Assembly (NCBI GenBank): GCA_012517315.1
Contig: JAAYVE010000061.1
Location: 1 to 64,000 of the forward strand
Direction: 5' to 3'
Source: Deltaproteobacteria bacterium
GTDB taxonomy: Bacteria > Desulfobacterota > Syntrophobacteria > Syntrophobacterales > Syntrophobacteraceae
DNA length: 64,000 nt
Made by a program: the position numbers and the translations under genes. How positions within the stretch are numbered: the first letter of the stretch is position 1; the number at the start of each line of letters is the position of its first letter. This document shows positions 8,383 through 16,663 of the stretch, piece by piece. The notes under the pieces were generated by a model, which ran no database searches, was not told where the DNA came from, and saw only the letters and a program-made list of their open reading frames with translations.

Positions 8383-9114
8383 TCACCGGAATTGAGGATA
8401 AAGGCCGACCATGAGGATCACCGGCAGCCTGATCTCCTCATCTCCCGTGATGCGGACCCACCCATTGTAGGAATCCTCCAGCGCGTCGGCGGGTATGTTG
8501 CCCGTCAGGACAAACTTGTCGAAATCCAAGGGAGCAATGGCTTTCTCAGCCGGTTGAACCGAGAACAAGTGCCTCTCCATCCTGAAGCCGGTTGTCGCGC
8601 CGACAAAGTCCTCGGCTTCCAGGTGCAGTCTCTTCTCGGAGGCATCGGAGTCGTTGTTGATGCAGAAGGAGATCTGGAACGGCCTCCCGGGTTGGAGGGA
8701 GATGCGGTTCGTCACGAAGGGGTTCCAGGAGGTTCCCATTCCTGAGTCGGGATCGCCACGAGGTTCCCTGTGGAGCGCAGCCGTCCCCATCCCCGTTTCT
8801 CCCATGTGCGGGGGGGGATATCCCCCTCCCCCGTGCCTCTCATCTTCGCCTTGCCTGTAAGCCGTCTCACTCTGTGCATAGGAGCTCAGCCTGGAAAGCA
8901 CGTTGACCCCCAGCCCGACTCCCGTCTCCGCGAGCTCCAGGATCTTGCTGAAAATCGCCTCGATCTGCTCCACAGTGCCGCGCCCCTTTTCCCCGGCAGG
9001 CTTGGTCCCCTTTGCACCCTGAGAGGACCCGGGCTTCCTGCTCTTCTGTTTTCCCCGGGATCCAGAACTCTTGGTTTTTCCCGTCTCCTCGGCTTGCGAT
9101 CTCTTCTCCGCCAC
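8383..9114 (-). CDS. Lys/Gly-rich N-terminus, amphipathic helix and C-terminal beta domain
   Basis: 243 residues from a GTG start behind GGGAGTAGAGG. The first 50 residues are basic and low-complexity (SSGSRGKQKSRKPGSSQGAK). Then comes a helix (IEAIFSKILELAETGVGLGV, about residues 50-80) like those of its neighbours, a Gly/His/Pro linker, and a beta domain (RISLQPGRPFQISFCINND to the end) typical of surface or assembly modules. The beta domain recurs in the small protein at 4532-4807. No known family is recognised. It looks like a scaffold-type protein of the cluster. Confidence 0.72.
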   Translation of the reverse strand: MAEKRSQAEETGKTKSSGSRGKQKSRKPGSSQGAKGTKPAGEKGRGTVEQIEAIFSKILELAETGVGLGVNVLSRLSSYAQSETAYRQGEDERHGGGGYPPPHMGETGMGTAALHREPRGDPDSGMGTSWNPFVTNRISLQPGRPFQISFCINNDSDASEKRLHLEAEDFVGATTGFRMERHLFSVQPAEKAIAPLDFDKFVLTGNIPADALEDSYNGWVRITGDEEIRLPVILMVGLYPQFR

Positions 9115-9195
9115 CCTCTACTCCCTCGTTGATCCTTCTCATGACTACGCCCACAGAATCCAAACGGGGTGACTGCCCCCCTACCTCCGGGGATC

Positions 9196-9477
9196 TCAGC
9201 AACAGCAACTGCAACGGCATGGGTAACAGTGCGGCACGCACTCCACGTAGTAGGAATGGTGCCCTTGCACGTGGCATCCGGACCAGTGGGCGGGATAGTA
9301 AGGGGGATAGCCGGGATGGCATCCATGCCAAACGGAGCCTTCAACGATCGTGCGAACGAGGGTGGCCCCTCCCTGGAGAACCGCCGTGGTGAGGTCGATC
9401 ATGCCACCGAAGACTCCCATCAAACCGGGGTGGCGATGGGACACGGGATTAATGCCGTAACGTGGATAATGGCGCAT
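9196..9477 (-). CDS. Small protein with amphipathic helix and Cys/His/Tyr-rich tail
   Basis: 93 residues; the ATG at 9477 follows TTAGGAGGC. A helix (GVFGGMIDLTTAVLQGGATL) is followed by a tail rich in His, Tyr, Pro and Cys (HGCHPGYPPYYPAHWSGCHV) ending in CHCYPC-type repeats and CSCCC. The plan matches the longer protein at 4918-5466. The Cys density at the C-terminus suggests metal coordination or disulfide cross-linking. The next upstream gene of the cluster ends 10 bases away, so they are one transcription unit. Confidence 0.7.
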   Translation of the reverse strand: MRHYPRYGINPVSHRHPGLMGVFGGMIDLTTAVLQGGATLVRTIVEGSVWHGCHPGYPPYYPAHWSGCHVQGHHSYYVECVPHCYPCRCSCCC

Positions 9478-9487
9478 GGTTTGCCTC

Positions 9488-10291
9488 CTAATCACCACTG
9501 CTGACACAACCTTCGTCATAGGACGCGGCGGATTCGTCGGAACCTGCTCCCTGGAGATTCAAACCCGGCGGTCCGAAGGAAATGGAACCGGTCGTGGCGC
9601 TTCTCGTCGCACCCCCCAGGTGAAAGGACACGACCCGAGGGGGATGATGGAGAGGGGCGCCTCGGCCTCTCCCACCCACTGGGGCCGCCCCGTGACGCCT
9701 TGGGCGGTGGGACGGCCCCAGTGGGGTCGCGGCTGGAGGGCGGCAAACCGTCACCTCCTTCTCCAGGCAAAGGGAGGGAATGGCCGCGTTGCCCGAAGCT
9801 TCCGGAACCGGGAAGCTCCGGTTGTCACTCCTTCCCTGTTCCCTCCTGAAACGCTCCATGGGAACAATGGCCGTCTCCCCCTCCAGGTGAATGCGGAACA
9901 CCTCGATTCCGAGGAACCTTGCCCTCACCGTATAGTAGGAAGGCAGGCGGAAGTTCTGATGGGACCCCACGGAGAGCGCAGGCAGCCGCCTCACGCTGAA
10001 ATCCACCAGTGGAAGTTGGCGCAGCAACATGTTCACCGTGGGCAGGTTTGTCACATTGAATTTCGCGATGTGGATCGGATCGATATTCTTCACTTCATTG
10101 ACATGGAAGGCCTCGATGGCGATGGGATCGATGTGGTTGATTTCCTTGATTTGGGCCGCGACGTGGGCGATCTTCTGGACCTCCTGCACTCGGGTGGGCA
10201 CAGGTTCGGATTCCCTGCCCTTGACGAGGAGTTCCGACTCGTTGTGGACTTTGACCTTCAATGGATCGTTGGTGACCGTGATGTCTCCCAT
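9488..10291 (-). CDS. Protein with N-terminal Ile-Asp-Pro-type repeats, unknown function
   Basis: 267 residues, ATG at 10291 behind GGAAGGGG. The first half contains irregular repeats around NHIDPIAIEAFHVNEV and NIDPIHIAKFNVTNLP, followed by LRQLPLVDFSVRRLPALSVG. Short alternating hydrophobic strands of this kind suggest a beta-solenoid or extended fibre. The middle (YTVRARFLGIEVFRIHLEGE) looks like a compact beta unit, and the last 100 residues are low-complexity Arg/Gly/Pro/Ser. No family recognised. It is part of the minus-strand cluster of putative structural proteins. Confidence 0.68.
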   Translation of the reverse strand: MGDITVTNDPLKVKVHNESELLVKGRESEPVPTRVQEVQKIAHVAAQIKEINHIDPIAIEAFHVNEVKNIDPIHIAKFNVTNLPTVNMLLRQLPLVDFSVRRLPALSVGSHQNFRLPSYYTVRARFLGIEVFRIHLEGETAIVPMERFRREQGRSDNRSFPVPEASGNAAIPSLCLEKEVTVCRPPAATPLGPSHRPRRHGAAPVGGRGRGAPLHHPPRVVSFHLGGATRSATTGSISFGPPGLNLQGAGSDESAASYDEGCVSSGD

Positions 10292-10319
10292 ATTCCCCTT
10301 CCTTCTCCCGTCGTCACAA

Positions 10320-11046
10320 TCAGTCCGCAATCCCAGGCCACAAGTAATTGATCAGAAGGACCGTCGTTTCATCCTTGACGTCGTGGTCTACAGCCAGTCG
10401 GACCGCGATCTTCACTGTGCCGGGGAGCCCTTTGTCCGAAGCCGGCTCATAGAGGTACCCAGGCTCGCTCCCGCTCTTGACAACGGACCCATCCCTCAAC
10501 CATTGGAGCTCTTTGGACTCGCTGTGATACAATGCGGCTCGAAAGAGTTGCCGGGTGTTGCTCATGTCAATGTATTCGTTGTGAATCGCTGAAGAATTGT
10601 TGCCCCGGTAATAGACGCAAGAGCGCTTGGGATAGATCTCCACCCTGGGATCAGGCGAAGGTTCGGGCCCCAGGCCCACCAGGGCAACCCGGGCGAATGC
10701 CTTGCGCATGGGGTCGTCCACGGAAGTGGCAATCACGATGTCCGTCGCTGCATAAGGCGCCGTCCCCTTGATTGGAGCAACGTAGAGCCCGGATTCATCG
10801 ATGGTTCCCAACCCTTGACCGCCGCCCCCCCCCAGCCACTTGCCAGGTGACCCTGTTCGTGGGTCCGTTGTACACCGTCGCACTGAATTGCACCTGAGTA
10901 TTCAAGGAGTTGACAGTGCGCTCATCGGGATAGGAGAGTTCCGCCACAGCCGGCCACACCTCCACTTCGATCTGGTGCCGGCAAACGACGTGGTGCATCA
11001 CGTGATGGGGCCACCTTCGTCTGTGATAGGGCAGGTGATGCTTCAT
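10320..11046 (-). pseudogene. His-rich N-terminus plus Ig-like domain protein, one frameshift
   Basis: The ATG at 11046 begins MKHHLPYHRRRWPHHVMHHV, a very His/Arg-rich lead, then a domain typical of bacterial Ig-like folds (VNSLNTQVQFSATVYNGPTN, VTWQVAGG). The frame breaks at a run of nine C (10825-10833 on the plus strand). In the other frame the domain continues as GTIDESGLYVAPIKGTAPYA and then IVIATSVDDPMRKAFARVAL, exactly what the fold expects, and runs to 10320. It then adds a beta-rich C-terminus. One indel therefore separates two halves of one gene of about 240 codons. Confidence 0.7.
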
Positions 11047-11233
11047 GGGGTCCGCCTCCCGGGCACGATTCCGGTCTTTGTCGGGATGATGCTCATCACA
11101 ATGTTACACCATCAGGGTTGACAGGGCTGTCGCCATCGCGCCTTTGAGCCGGGACCTGGGATAACGGTCTCGATGCCGTTCTTTGGCCAGCATGATGCGG
11201 AAAAATACGGGGAGGCCCTGTCCCAACCTGCAC

Positions 11234-11605
11234 TCAGGACGTCTCCTTCTCGTCCAGGTTCACCTTGATGCTGCCCAGTTTGAGGGGCAACTTCCCGGCC
11301 ACTTCCATCTCGGTCTTGCATGTGATGTCACAGTCCACATCCGCCGCAACACCCTTGGTCCCAATGGTCCCCCCGAGGTCCAGCGAGATGCCCCGGACCT
11401 TGATCTTGAATCCATCGATGCGGAGCCCAAAAGCGCCCAGGGACATCACCATGGGAATCTTGCGCCTCGGCTTCATGAAAGGAATGGCAAGCCGTATGGG
11501 AATCTCCCCCTATCTTTGCGGACAAGGGACTGACGGCCAGTTTCAAGGACCCCGAGGCAGATGTGTCAAACTGAACGGGATCTATTCTGAGCTTGGTCTT
11601 GAAGC
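11234..11605 (-). pseudogene. 5'-truncated, frameshifted protein at the phage junction
   Basis: Minus-strand coding sequence reads GFKTKLRIDPVQFDTSASGS and LKLAVSPLSAKIG. After a probable one-base indel at a C5 run (11506-11510) it continues IPIRLAIPFMKPRRKIP, LGAFGLRIDGFKIKVRGISL and a repetitive Lys/Leu/Gly beta-type end at 11234. No start is present: upstream of about 11605 the frame hits a stop, and phage sequence begins in the opposite orientation. The gene appears cut by the event that brought in the phage segment. Alternating small/hydrophobic residues suggest a structural protein of the same cluster. Function unknown. Confidence 0.55.
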
Positions 11606-14600
11606 CGGGGGCGTCTCAAGCGGACCTTGCGCAGGAAAAGGCCAAAGCAGCTCTTGAGCTTTCGGAGCGTCTGGAGGGGTTCGTATTCGAGGACCAGGTG
11701 TATTTGATCTCAGAGAACCTCGAATCTCCGAAGCGTGCCGAGGAGGTCCTTCTTCACGAGGTCGTCGGCCATCACGGCATGGAGTCAATCCTCGGGAACA
11801 GGTGGAACGGATTCCTGGATGAGGTCGTCGCTCTATATGGCAAGAAGGGACTCCGCGAAATCGCCGACCTCTATGGTCTGGACCTTGAAACGAAGGAGGG
11901 AAGAAGGAACGCCGCAAAGGAGAAGATTGCCCAGATGGCCGAGACCAGGGAGAGGCCGGGGCTCTTGAAAAGGATTTATGCGGCGGTTCGGGACGCCTTG
12001 AGGAGGATAGGCTTTACCTTGAGGTTGAATGATGCGGATGTGCAGAGGCTGCTTGAAAGGGCAGAGCGGTATGTTGAGGGGGAGGAGGGTGTTTTGGCGG
12101 AGGCTGCCGGAGAGAGAGTTCCAGCTTTCTCTTCAAGGCCCCTTTCCTTCAAGGACAGGGAGGAGATCCGCAAATACCTCGAAGGATTGAAGCCGGAAGA
12201 AATCAAAGCCTTGAAGAAGAGATCCCCCGCCGAATACAGGGCGATTCTGAAAAGCATTGTCCGAAAACTCTTTCCCCAAGGAGCGGATATTCAGTTCAGG
12301 AGGGAAGGCAGAATCATTGATTATGACCATCTTCTCAGTGATCGCAGAAGACAGGAATACATCCACACTCTTCCGGCAACAATCAAGAGAGAAGACATCA
12401 AGATTGAATTCAGAAATGGAGATATCGACAAAGAGGTCCTGATCAAGAAGTATTTCGACCCGGAAATCCAGAGAGACATATGGGATGTGGTTGTCCTGCA
12501 CAACAAGGAGATACGCACCAAGATTGCGCGAAAAGGGAGAAAAGGTGAGGGATATGTGGAAGGGCTTGTTGACAGGGCAGGCAACGTGGCGTCACGTTCT
12601 GCCACCCCGGATGAGGCTAAGGAGATCGCCTCCACTCATCTCGGGAACACCAATGAAAATATACCTCAAGAACCCGAATCGGGCAAGACCGAAGAGGAAG
12701 ACCCCGACATCGCTTTCAGCCTTTCCGCTCCCGAGGTGTTCCGGAAGCTCAAGACCAGGCTCCAGGGAGAACCCAGGGAGAACCTCCAAATAGTGTTTGG
12801 AGAGAACGCGGAGAGAGATCTCCGGGAATTCAACGACTCCTTCCGGATCTCCGCATGGTTGGGCAAGACCAACAAAACGGTCAAGGCCCTTTTCGACAGG
12901 CAGAACCGGAGGGACAAGGACCGCTCGAAGCTCTACCATGATTTTCTCTCCGAGACGAAGGGCGTGTTCGACCTCGACAAGGATCAGATGAAGGAGTTCT
13001 CTGACCTTGCTTTCGGCCTGGAGAATAAAAAGGTCGTGGATGAGCCGAGGTTCGTCAAAACGGGAGAACGGGAGATCTCCAAGGGAACCAAGGGAGAGAT
13101 TGTCACTATCCCGGTCTATGAGTTGAACGACAAACACTATGAGGAACTTGGGCGATATCTGGAAGAGAAGAAGGTCTCGAAGGCCGTGAGGGATGCCTAC
13201 GTCTCCGCAAGAAAGACCCTGGACAGGTCTCTTACCATGATCTGGGACCGACTTGCGGAGATCAAAAACATCGATCCTACCCTCATCGAGGAATTCCGGA
13301 CCCAGATCGGAAGCATCGAGAACTATTTCCCCCACAACCGCTACGGGAACTTCCATATCCGTGCGGTAGACCCCAATGCCAAGGCGGGAGAAAACACCCG
13401 CTACCGCATGCACTTCAACGCCCTGAACGAGAAGCACGCCACGTGGTGGGTGAATCGGAACATCGACCGTATCCGTGAGGAAGCGAAGAAAGAAAATCCG
13501 GATCTCGACTGGGATTCTTTTCAGTGGGAAGTGGACCGGAACAGGCAGCTCCCCGAGGAGGTGTACGACTTCCCGATCCCCGTGGACGCCATGCAGAAGA
13601 TCATCGACAGCGCCGCGTCCCGAATGCCCGAAGAGCTGCGGGAAGGATTGAAGAAGACCCTTTCCGAGGAGGTATCGAACGTCCTCAAGTCCCGAGGTTT
13701 CGGGTCTCACATGATCCGGCGTAAAGATATTCCCGGCTTCGAGAAGGAAGACGTGGCCCGCGTGCTACACGACCACTTCGCCGGTTTTTCCGGGTGGCTG
13801 ACCAAGATGGAGGCCGCTCACGACTTCGGCGAAATACTCAGGGGAATCGACGCATACCGCAAGCCCAACGAGTACAAGTGGGGGACCAGGTTCGTCCAAG
13901 ATATGCTTCAGAATCAGACCCAAATCGATCGGGTAGTGGACGGGGCAAGGACATTTTTCTTTCTGAAGTATCTAGGGGCCAACGTCAAGACGGCTGCGGT
14001 GAACATGACCCAGAACTTCGTTTCAGGGGTCCCGAGACTTGCTATGGACACCGGTTTTGCGAATGCTGGGAAGGCGTTTGCCAAAGCGACCACTGATCTC
14101 AGGCTTGCCCTGACAGAGGAGGGAATTAAAGGAGCCGGCGAGGGAAGGCTCACAGAGTCAGAAAAGCGATTTCTCTTGGATATGTATGCAGAAGGATGGG
14201 GGCAGGCCCAGCTCACCCGTGAGATGCGCGGAAAGGTCTCTGGGCGGTTCAGGCAGGTGAAGGAGAAAGTGATCCGGGTCATGGGGTTCCCAATGGAGAT
14301 GGCCGAACGGTACAATCGCATGAGCCTTGGACTTGCAGCGTTTCGGGCGGCTACGGAAGGACGGATCAAAAACGATAAGACTCTCCATGAACTCAAAGCG
14401 AAGCGGGGAGAGAAACTTTCTTATGAAGATGCAAAACATTTTGCGGAAACGGTGGTGAACGACGCCCATTTCATATACGGCAAGGGTAATCGTCCAGCAT
14501 TTCTCCGAGGGACAAGCGCCGGCAAGGTGCTCTCAAGTGCCTATACTTTCAGGAGCTTTTCCCACAACCTTCTTTCCATGTGGCGATGGATGCTGACTCA

Positions 14601-15456
14601 AGGAGACAAAGAAGGCAGGAAAGCGTTTGCTTATTCCATGATGTCGATGATCGTCCTGGGCGGTCTTGGGGCAGTGCCTCTATACGGGACTCTTGCGGCA
14701 CTCATCCGGCAACTCTTCGGAGATGACATATTGGAAAGCGGAGTGAGGAAAGAGCTTCCCCCTGGCATGCGGGATCTGGTCATGTACGGGGCTCCGTCTG
14801 TGTTCGGGGTGAACATCGGGCATTCCATCGGAATGGAGGTGCCTCTGCTGGATCGGGCAAACGTGAACCGGTCCTGGAGTGAACAGATTGGCCAGAGTAT
14901 GGGAGAGCTTCTCGGTATTCCTTATGCGGTCATGAAGGAGATGGCCCAGGCGGTGGACGCGGTGAAGGCGGGGAGGCCAGACCGGGCTGCGGAGACGGTG
15001 GCACCGACAGTGCTCCGAAACATCCTGAGCGCGGTGAGATTGTCCACCGAGGGGCAAACCAGTCTCAGCGGGAAGCCCATCAACGTGCCGGGAGAAAGAG
15101 GTCCGAGAAGGATCACGGAGGGAGAGGCCATTGCCAAGGGGCTCGGGTTCCAGCCCCTTTCCAGCACCAAGGCGTTCGATATCTACCGGACCATGGAGGA
15201 GCTTAAATCCTTCCGCGATGAGAAGCAGGCGGAGCTCGCAAACCGATATGTAGCTGCACAGAGGAAGAGAGATAATAAGGAGATGGTCCGAGTTAGAAAC
15301 GAGGCGCGGAAATGGAACCGGAACGCGGTCCTGGAAAAGAGGCCGGAAATGCGGATCGACCTGCAGGAGGCCATCAAGGCCAGGCTGCAAGCCAGACAGC
15401 CCATGAAACAAATGCATGGACTGGCTAGAGAATTGCGGGAAGCCTACGGAATGTAA
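11593..15456 (+). CDS. Large phage virion-associated (polyvalent/internal virion) protein, N-terminally truncated
   Basis: A frame of 1287 codons with a weak TTG as the only possible start; an in-frame stop lies just upstream, so the natural N-terminus is probably missing. Near the present N-terminus is a HEVVGHHG segment as in peptidase-like modules of large phage polyvalent proteins. Long charged helical regions follow. About residues 780-1150 hold a hydrophobic part (FFFLKYLGANVKTAAVNMTQ; MMSMIVLGGLGAVPLYGTLA) typical of internal virion or ejection proteins of podovirus-like phages. It was probably packaged in virions and entered the host with the DNA. It ends before a good intrinsic terminator. 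The family assignment is from overall look only. Confidence 0.7.
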   Translation: MVLKPGASQADLAQEKAKAALELSERLEGFVFEDQVYLISENLESPKRAEEVLLHEVVGHHGMESILGNRWNGFLDEVVALYGKKGLREIADLYGLDLETKEGRRNAAKEKIAQMAETRERPGLLKRIYAAVRDALRRIGFTLRLNDADVQRLLERAERYVEGEEGVLAEAAGERVPAFSSRPLSFKDREEIRKYLEGLKPEEIKALKKRSPAEYRAILKSIVRKLFPQGADIQFRREGRIIDYDHLLSDRRRQEYIHTLPATIKREDIKIEFRNGDIDKEVLIKKYFDPEIQRDIWDVVVLHNKEIRTKIARKGRKGEGYVEGLVDRAGNVASRSATPDEAKEIASTHLGNTNENIPQEPESGKTEEEDPDIAFSLSAPEVFRKLKTRLQGEPRENLQIVFGENAERDLREFNDSFRISAWLGKTNKTVKALFDRQNRRDKDRSKLYHDFLSETKGVFDLDKDQMKEFSDLAFGLENKKVVDEPRFVKTGEREISKGTKGEIVTIPVYELNDKHYEELGRYLEEKKVSKAVRDAYVSARKTLDRSLTMIWDRLAEIKNIDPTLIEEFRTQIGSIENYFPHNRYGNFHIRAVDPNAKAGENTRYRMHFNALNEKHATWWVNRNIDRIREEAKKENPDLDWDSFQWEVDRNRQLPEEVYDFPIPVDAMQKIIDSAASRMPEELREGLKKTLSEEVSNVLKSRGFGSHMIRRKDIPGFEKEDVARVLHDHFAGFSGWLTKMEAAHDFGEILRGIDAYRKPNEYKWGTRFVQDMLQNQTQIDRVVDGARTFFFLKYLGANVKTAAVNMTQNFVSGVPRLAMDTGFANAGKAFAKATTDLRLALTEEGIKGAGEGRLTESEKRFLLDMYAEGWGQAQLTREMRGKVSGRFRQVKEKVIRVMGFPMEMAERYNRMSLGLAAFRAATEGRIKNDKTLHELKAKRGEKLSYEDAKHFAETVVNDAHFIYGKGNRPAFLRGTSAGKVLSSAYTFRSFSHNLLSMWRWMLTQGDKEGRKAFAYSMMSMIVLGGLGAVPLYGTLAALIRQLFGDDILESGVRKELPPGMRDLVMYGAPSVFGVNIGHSIGMEVPLLDRANVNRSWSEQIGQSMGELLGIPYAVMKEMAQAVDAVKAGRPDRAAETVAPTVLRNILSAVRLSTEGQTSLSGKPINVPGERGPRRITEGEAIAKGLGFQPLSSTKAFDIYRTMEELKSFRDEKQAELANRYVAAQRKRDNKEMVRVRNEARKWNRNAVLEKRPEMRIDLQEAIKARLQARQPMKQMHGLARELREAYGM

Positions 15457-15533
15457 TGACATTTTTTGTGACGTTTGTGCTGGCCTCTGTGATCAACCTG
15501 TGGTAAATTACATTGGTGTTTTCCAACCATACG

Positions 15534-15566
15534 GCCTGCTTCTTTTCAGGAGCGGGCTTTTTTTTT
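15534..15566 (+). terminator. Rho-independent terminator of the phage gene
   Basis: A nine-pair stem (15534-15542 with 15549-15557, two G-T pairs), a six-base loop and a run of nine T. It sits 78 bases after the giant virion gene and just before the ribosome site of the next phage gene. Confidence 0.85.
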
Positions 15567-15579
15567 GGAAGGAGCTGTG

Positions 15580-16569
15580 ATGTCAATCGCGGCTGCATAT
15601 GTCAGCTCAACCAGCTTTACCGTTGGGACAGACCGTACGGCGGATTTCATTCCTGGCCGGGCAGTCCGGTGTGATTGTGGGGCCGACGGCATCAAGTATG
15701 GTTATGTCGCGCAATCGTCGTACTCCTCGCCCAACACCACAGTCACGTTGGATAGTACGGACTCGCAGGCCATAACCGCAAATCTTGTATCGGTCATGTT
15801 TTCCAGGGTCAAGTTCCAAAGAACCAGCGGCAACATCCCACTCGACCTGCTTTGGATGATCCGCGGCATGCAGACTGTCGTCGTGACATACAAGGATTCC
15901 GATGAGATCACACTCCAGCCGGGCATAGTCCATATCAATGACGGTACACTTGAGCAGCTCTATAAGTGCCCCGGCTTCGATAAAACCGTATCCGGTCTAT
16001 CGTCGTCGACGTGGTATGCGGTGTATGCAAAGCCACCCTCGGATGGAAGCCGCATACTTTCCGCATCTGAGATCGAGTATTCCTCCACGATGATGATGCC
16101 GACTTTGAATGCCTCCAAGCAGGGCTACTATCATGGGACGAACACAAGTTGGCGTTGCATCGGGTTTTTTAAGACCAACGCCTCTTCGGTTGTCAAGCCA
16201 TTCCATGTCAGCGGCGGGCATTTCCTTTTTACGTCCGATCTCACTACATCCAATGCTGACCTGAATGCTGTGGCGCTGTCTTCTTCGTTTTCCACACACA
16301 CCGCGCTTGTTCCGATTGGCAATATTCTTGTCGACATGATTTTGATCTCTGCCGGTTCTGCCAGCACTGCGCTTTACTATCGGAAAAAAGGTGTGACGGA
16401 TGCGGATGGCACCTACCTGATGTATGCCGGCAGCAGCGACGAAACGCGCGGCCTGATTGCAGTGAATGAGAACAAGCAATTCGAGTTGAGATGGCGTGAC
16501 TCGTCAAGTCAGGCGATGAGCGCGTGGTCGATTGGTTTCCGGTTCCCCCGCGAGATTTTGTCCGCCTAG
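15580..16569 (+). CDS. Probable phage tail or receptor-binding protein
   Basis: 329 residues. The ATG at 15580 (MSIAAAYVSSTSFTVGTDRT) follows AAGGAG; a TTG five codons earlier is less likely. It is rich in Ser, Thr and aromatic residues with short beta-strand patterns and no Cys-rich or membrane parts (LSSSTWYAVYAKPPSDGSRI; SAGSASTALYYRKKGVTDAD). Ser/Thr-rich beta proteins placed after virion genes are usually tail fibres or decoration proteins; I do not recognise a named family. Codon use is less GC-rich than in the host genes, in line with phage origin. Confidence 0.6.
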   Translation: MSIAAAYVSSTSFTVGTDRTADFIPGRAVRCDCGADGIKYGYVAQSSYSSPNTTVTLDSTDSQAITANLVSVMFSRVKFQRTSGNIPLDLLWMIRGMQTVVVTYKDSDEITLQPGIVHINDGTLEQLYKCPGFDKTVSGLSSSTWYAVYAKPPSDGSRILSASEIEYSSTMMMPTLNASKQGYYHGTNTSWRCIGFFKTNASSVVKPFHVSGGHFLFTSDLTTSNADLNAVALSSSFSTHTALVPIGNILVDMILISAGSASTALYYRKKGVTDADGTYLMYAGSSDETRGLIAVNENKQFELRWRDSSSQAMSAWSIGFRFPREILSA

Positions 16570-16663
16570 GATGGTGTGGCATTTACCATGCCCCATGTTC
16601 GATCTCGCAGACCAAGATGGGTTGGTGCAATTTGGGCTTTGTTCCTCCTGACGGAATATAGCT

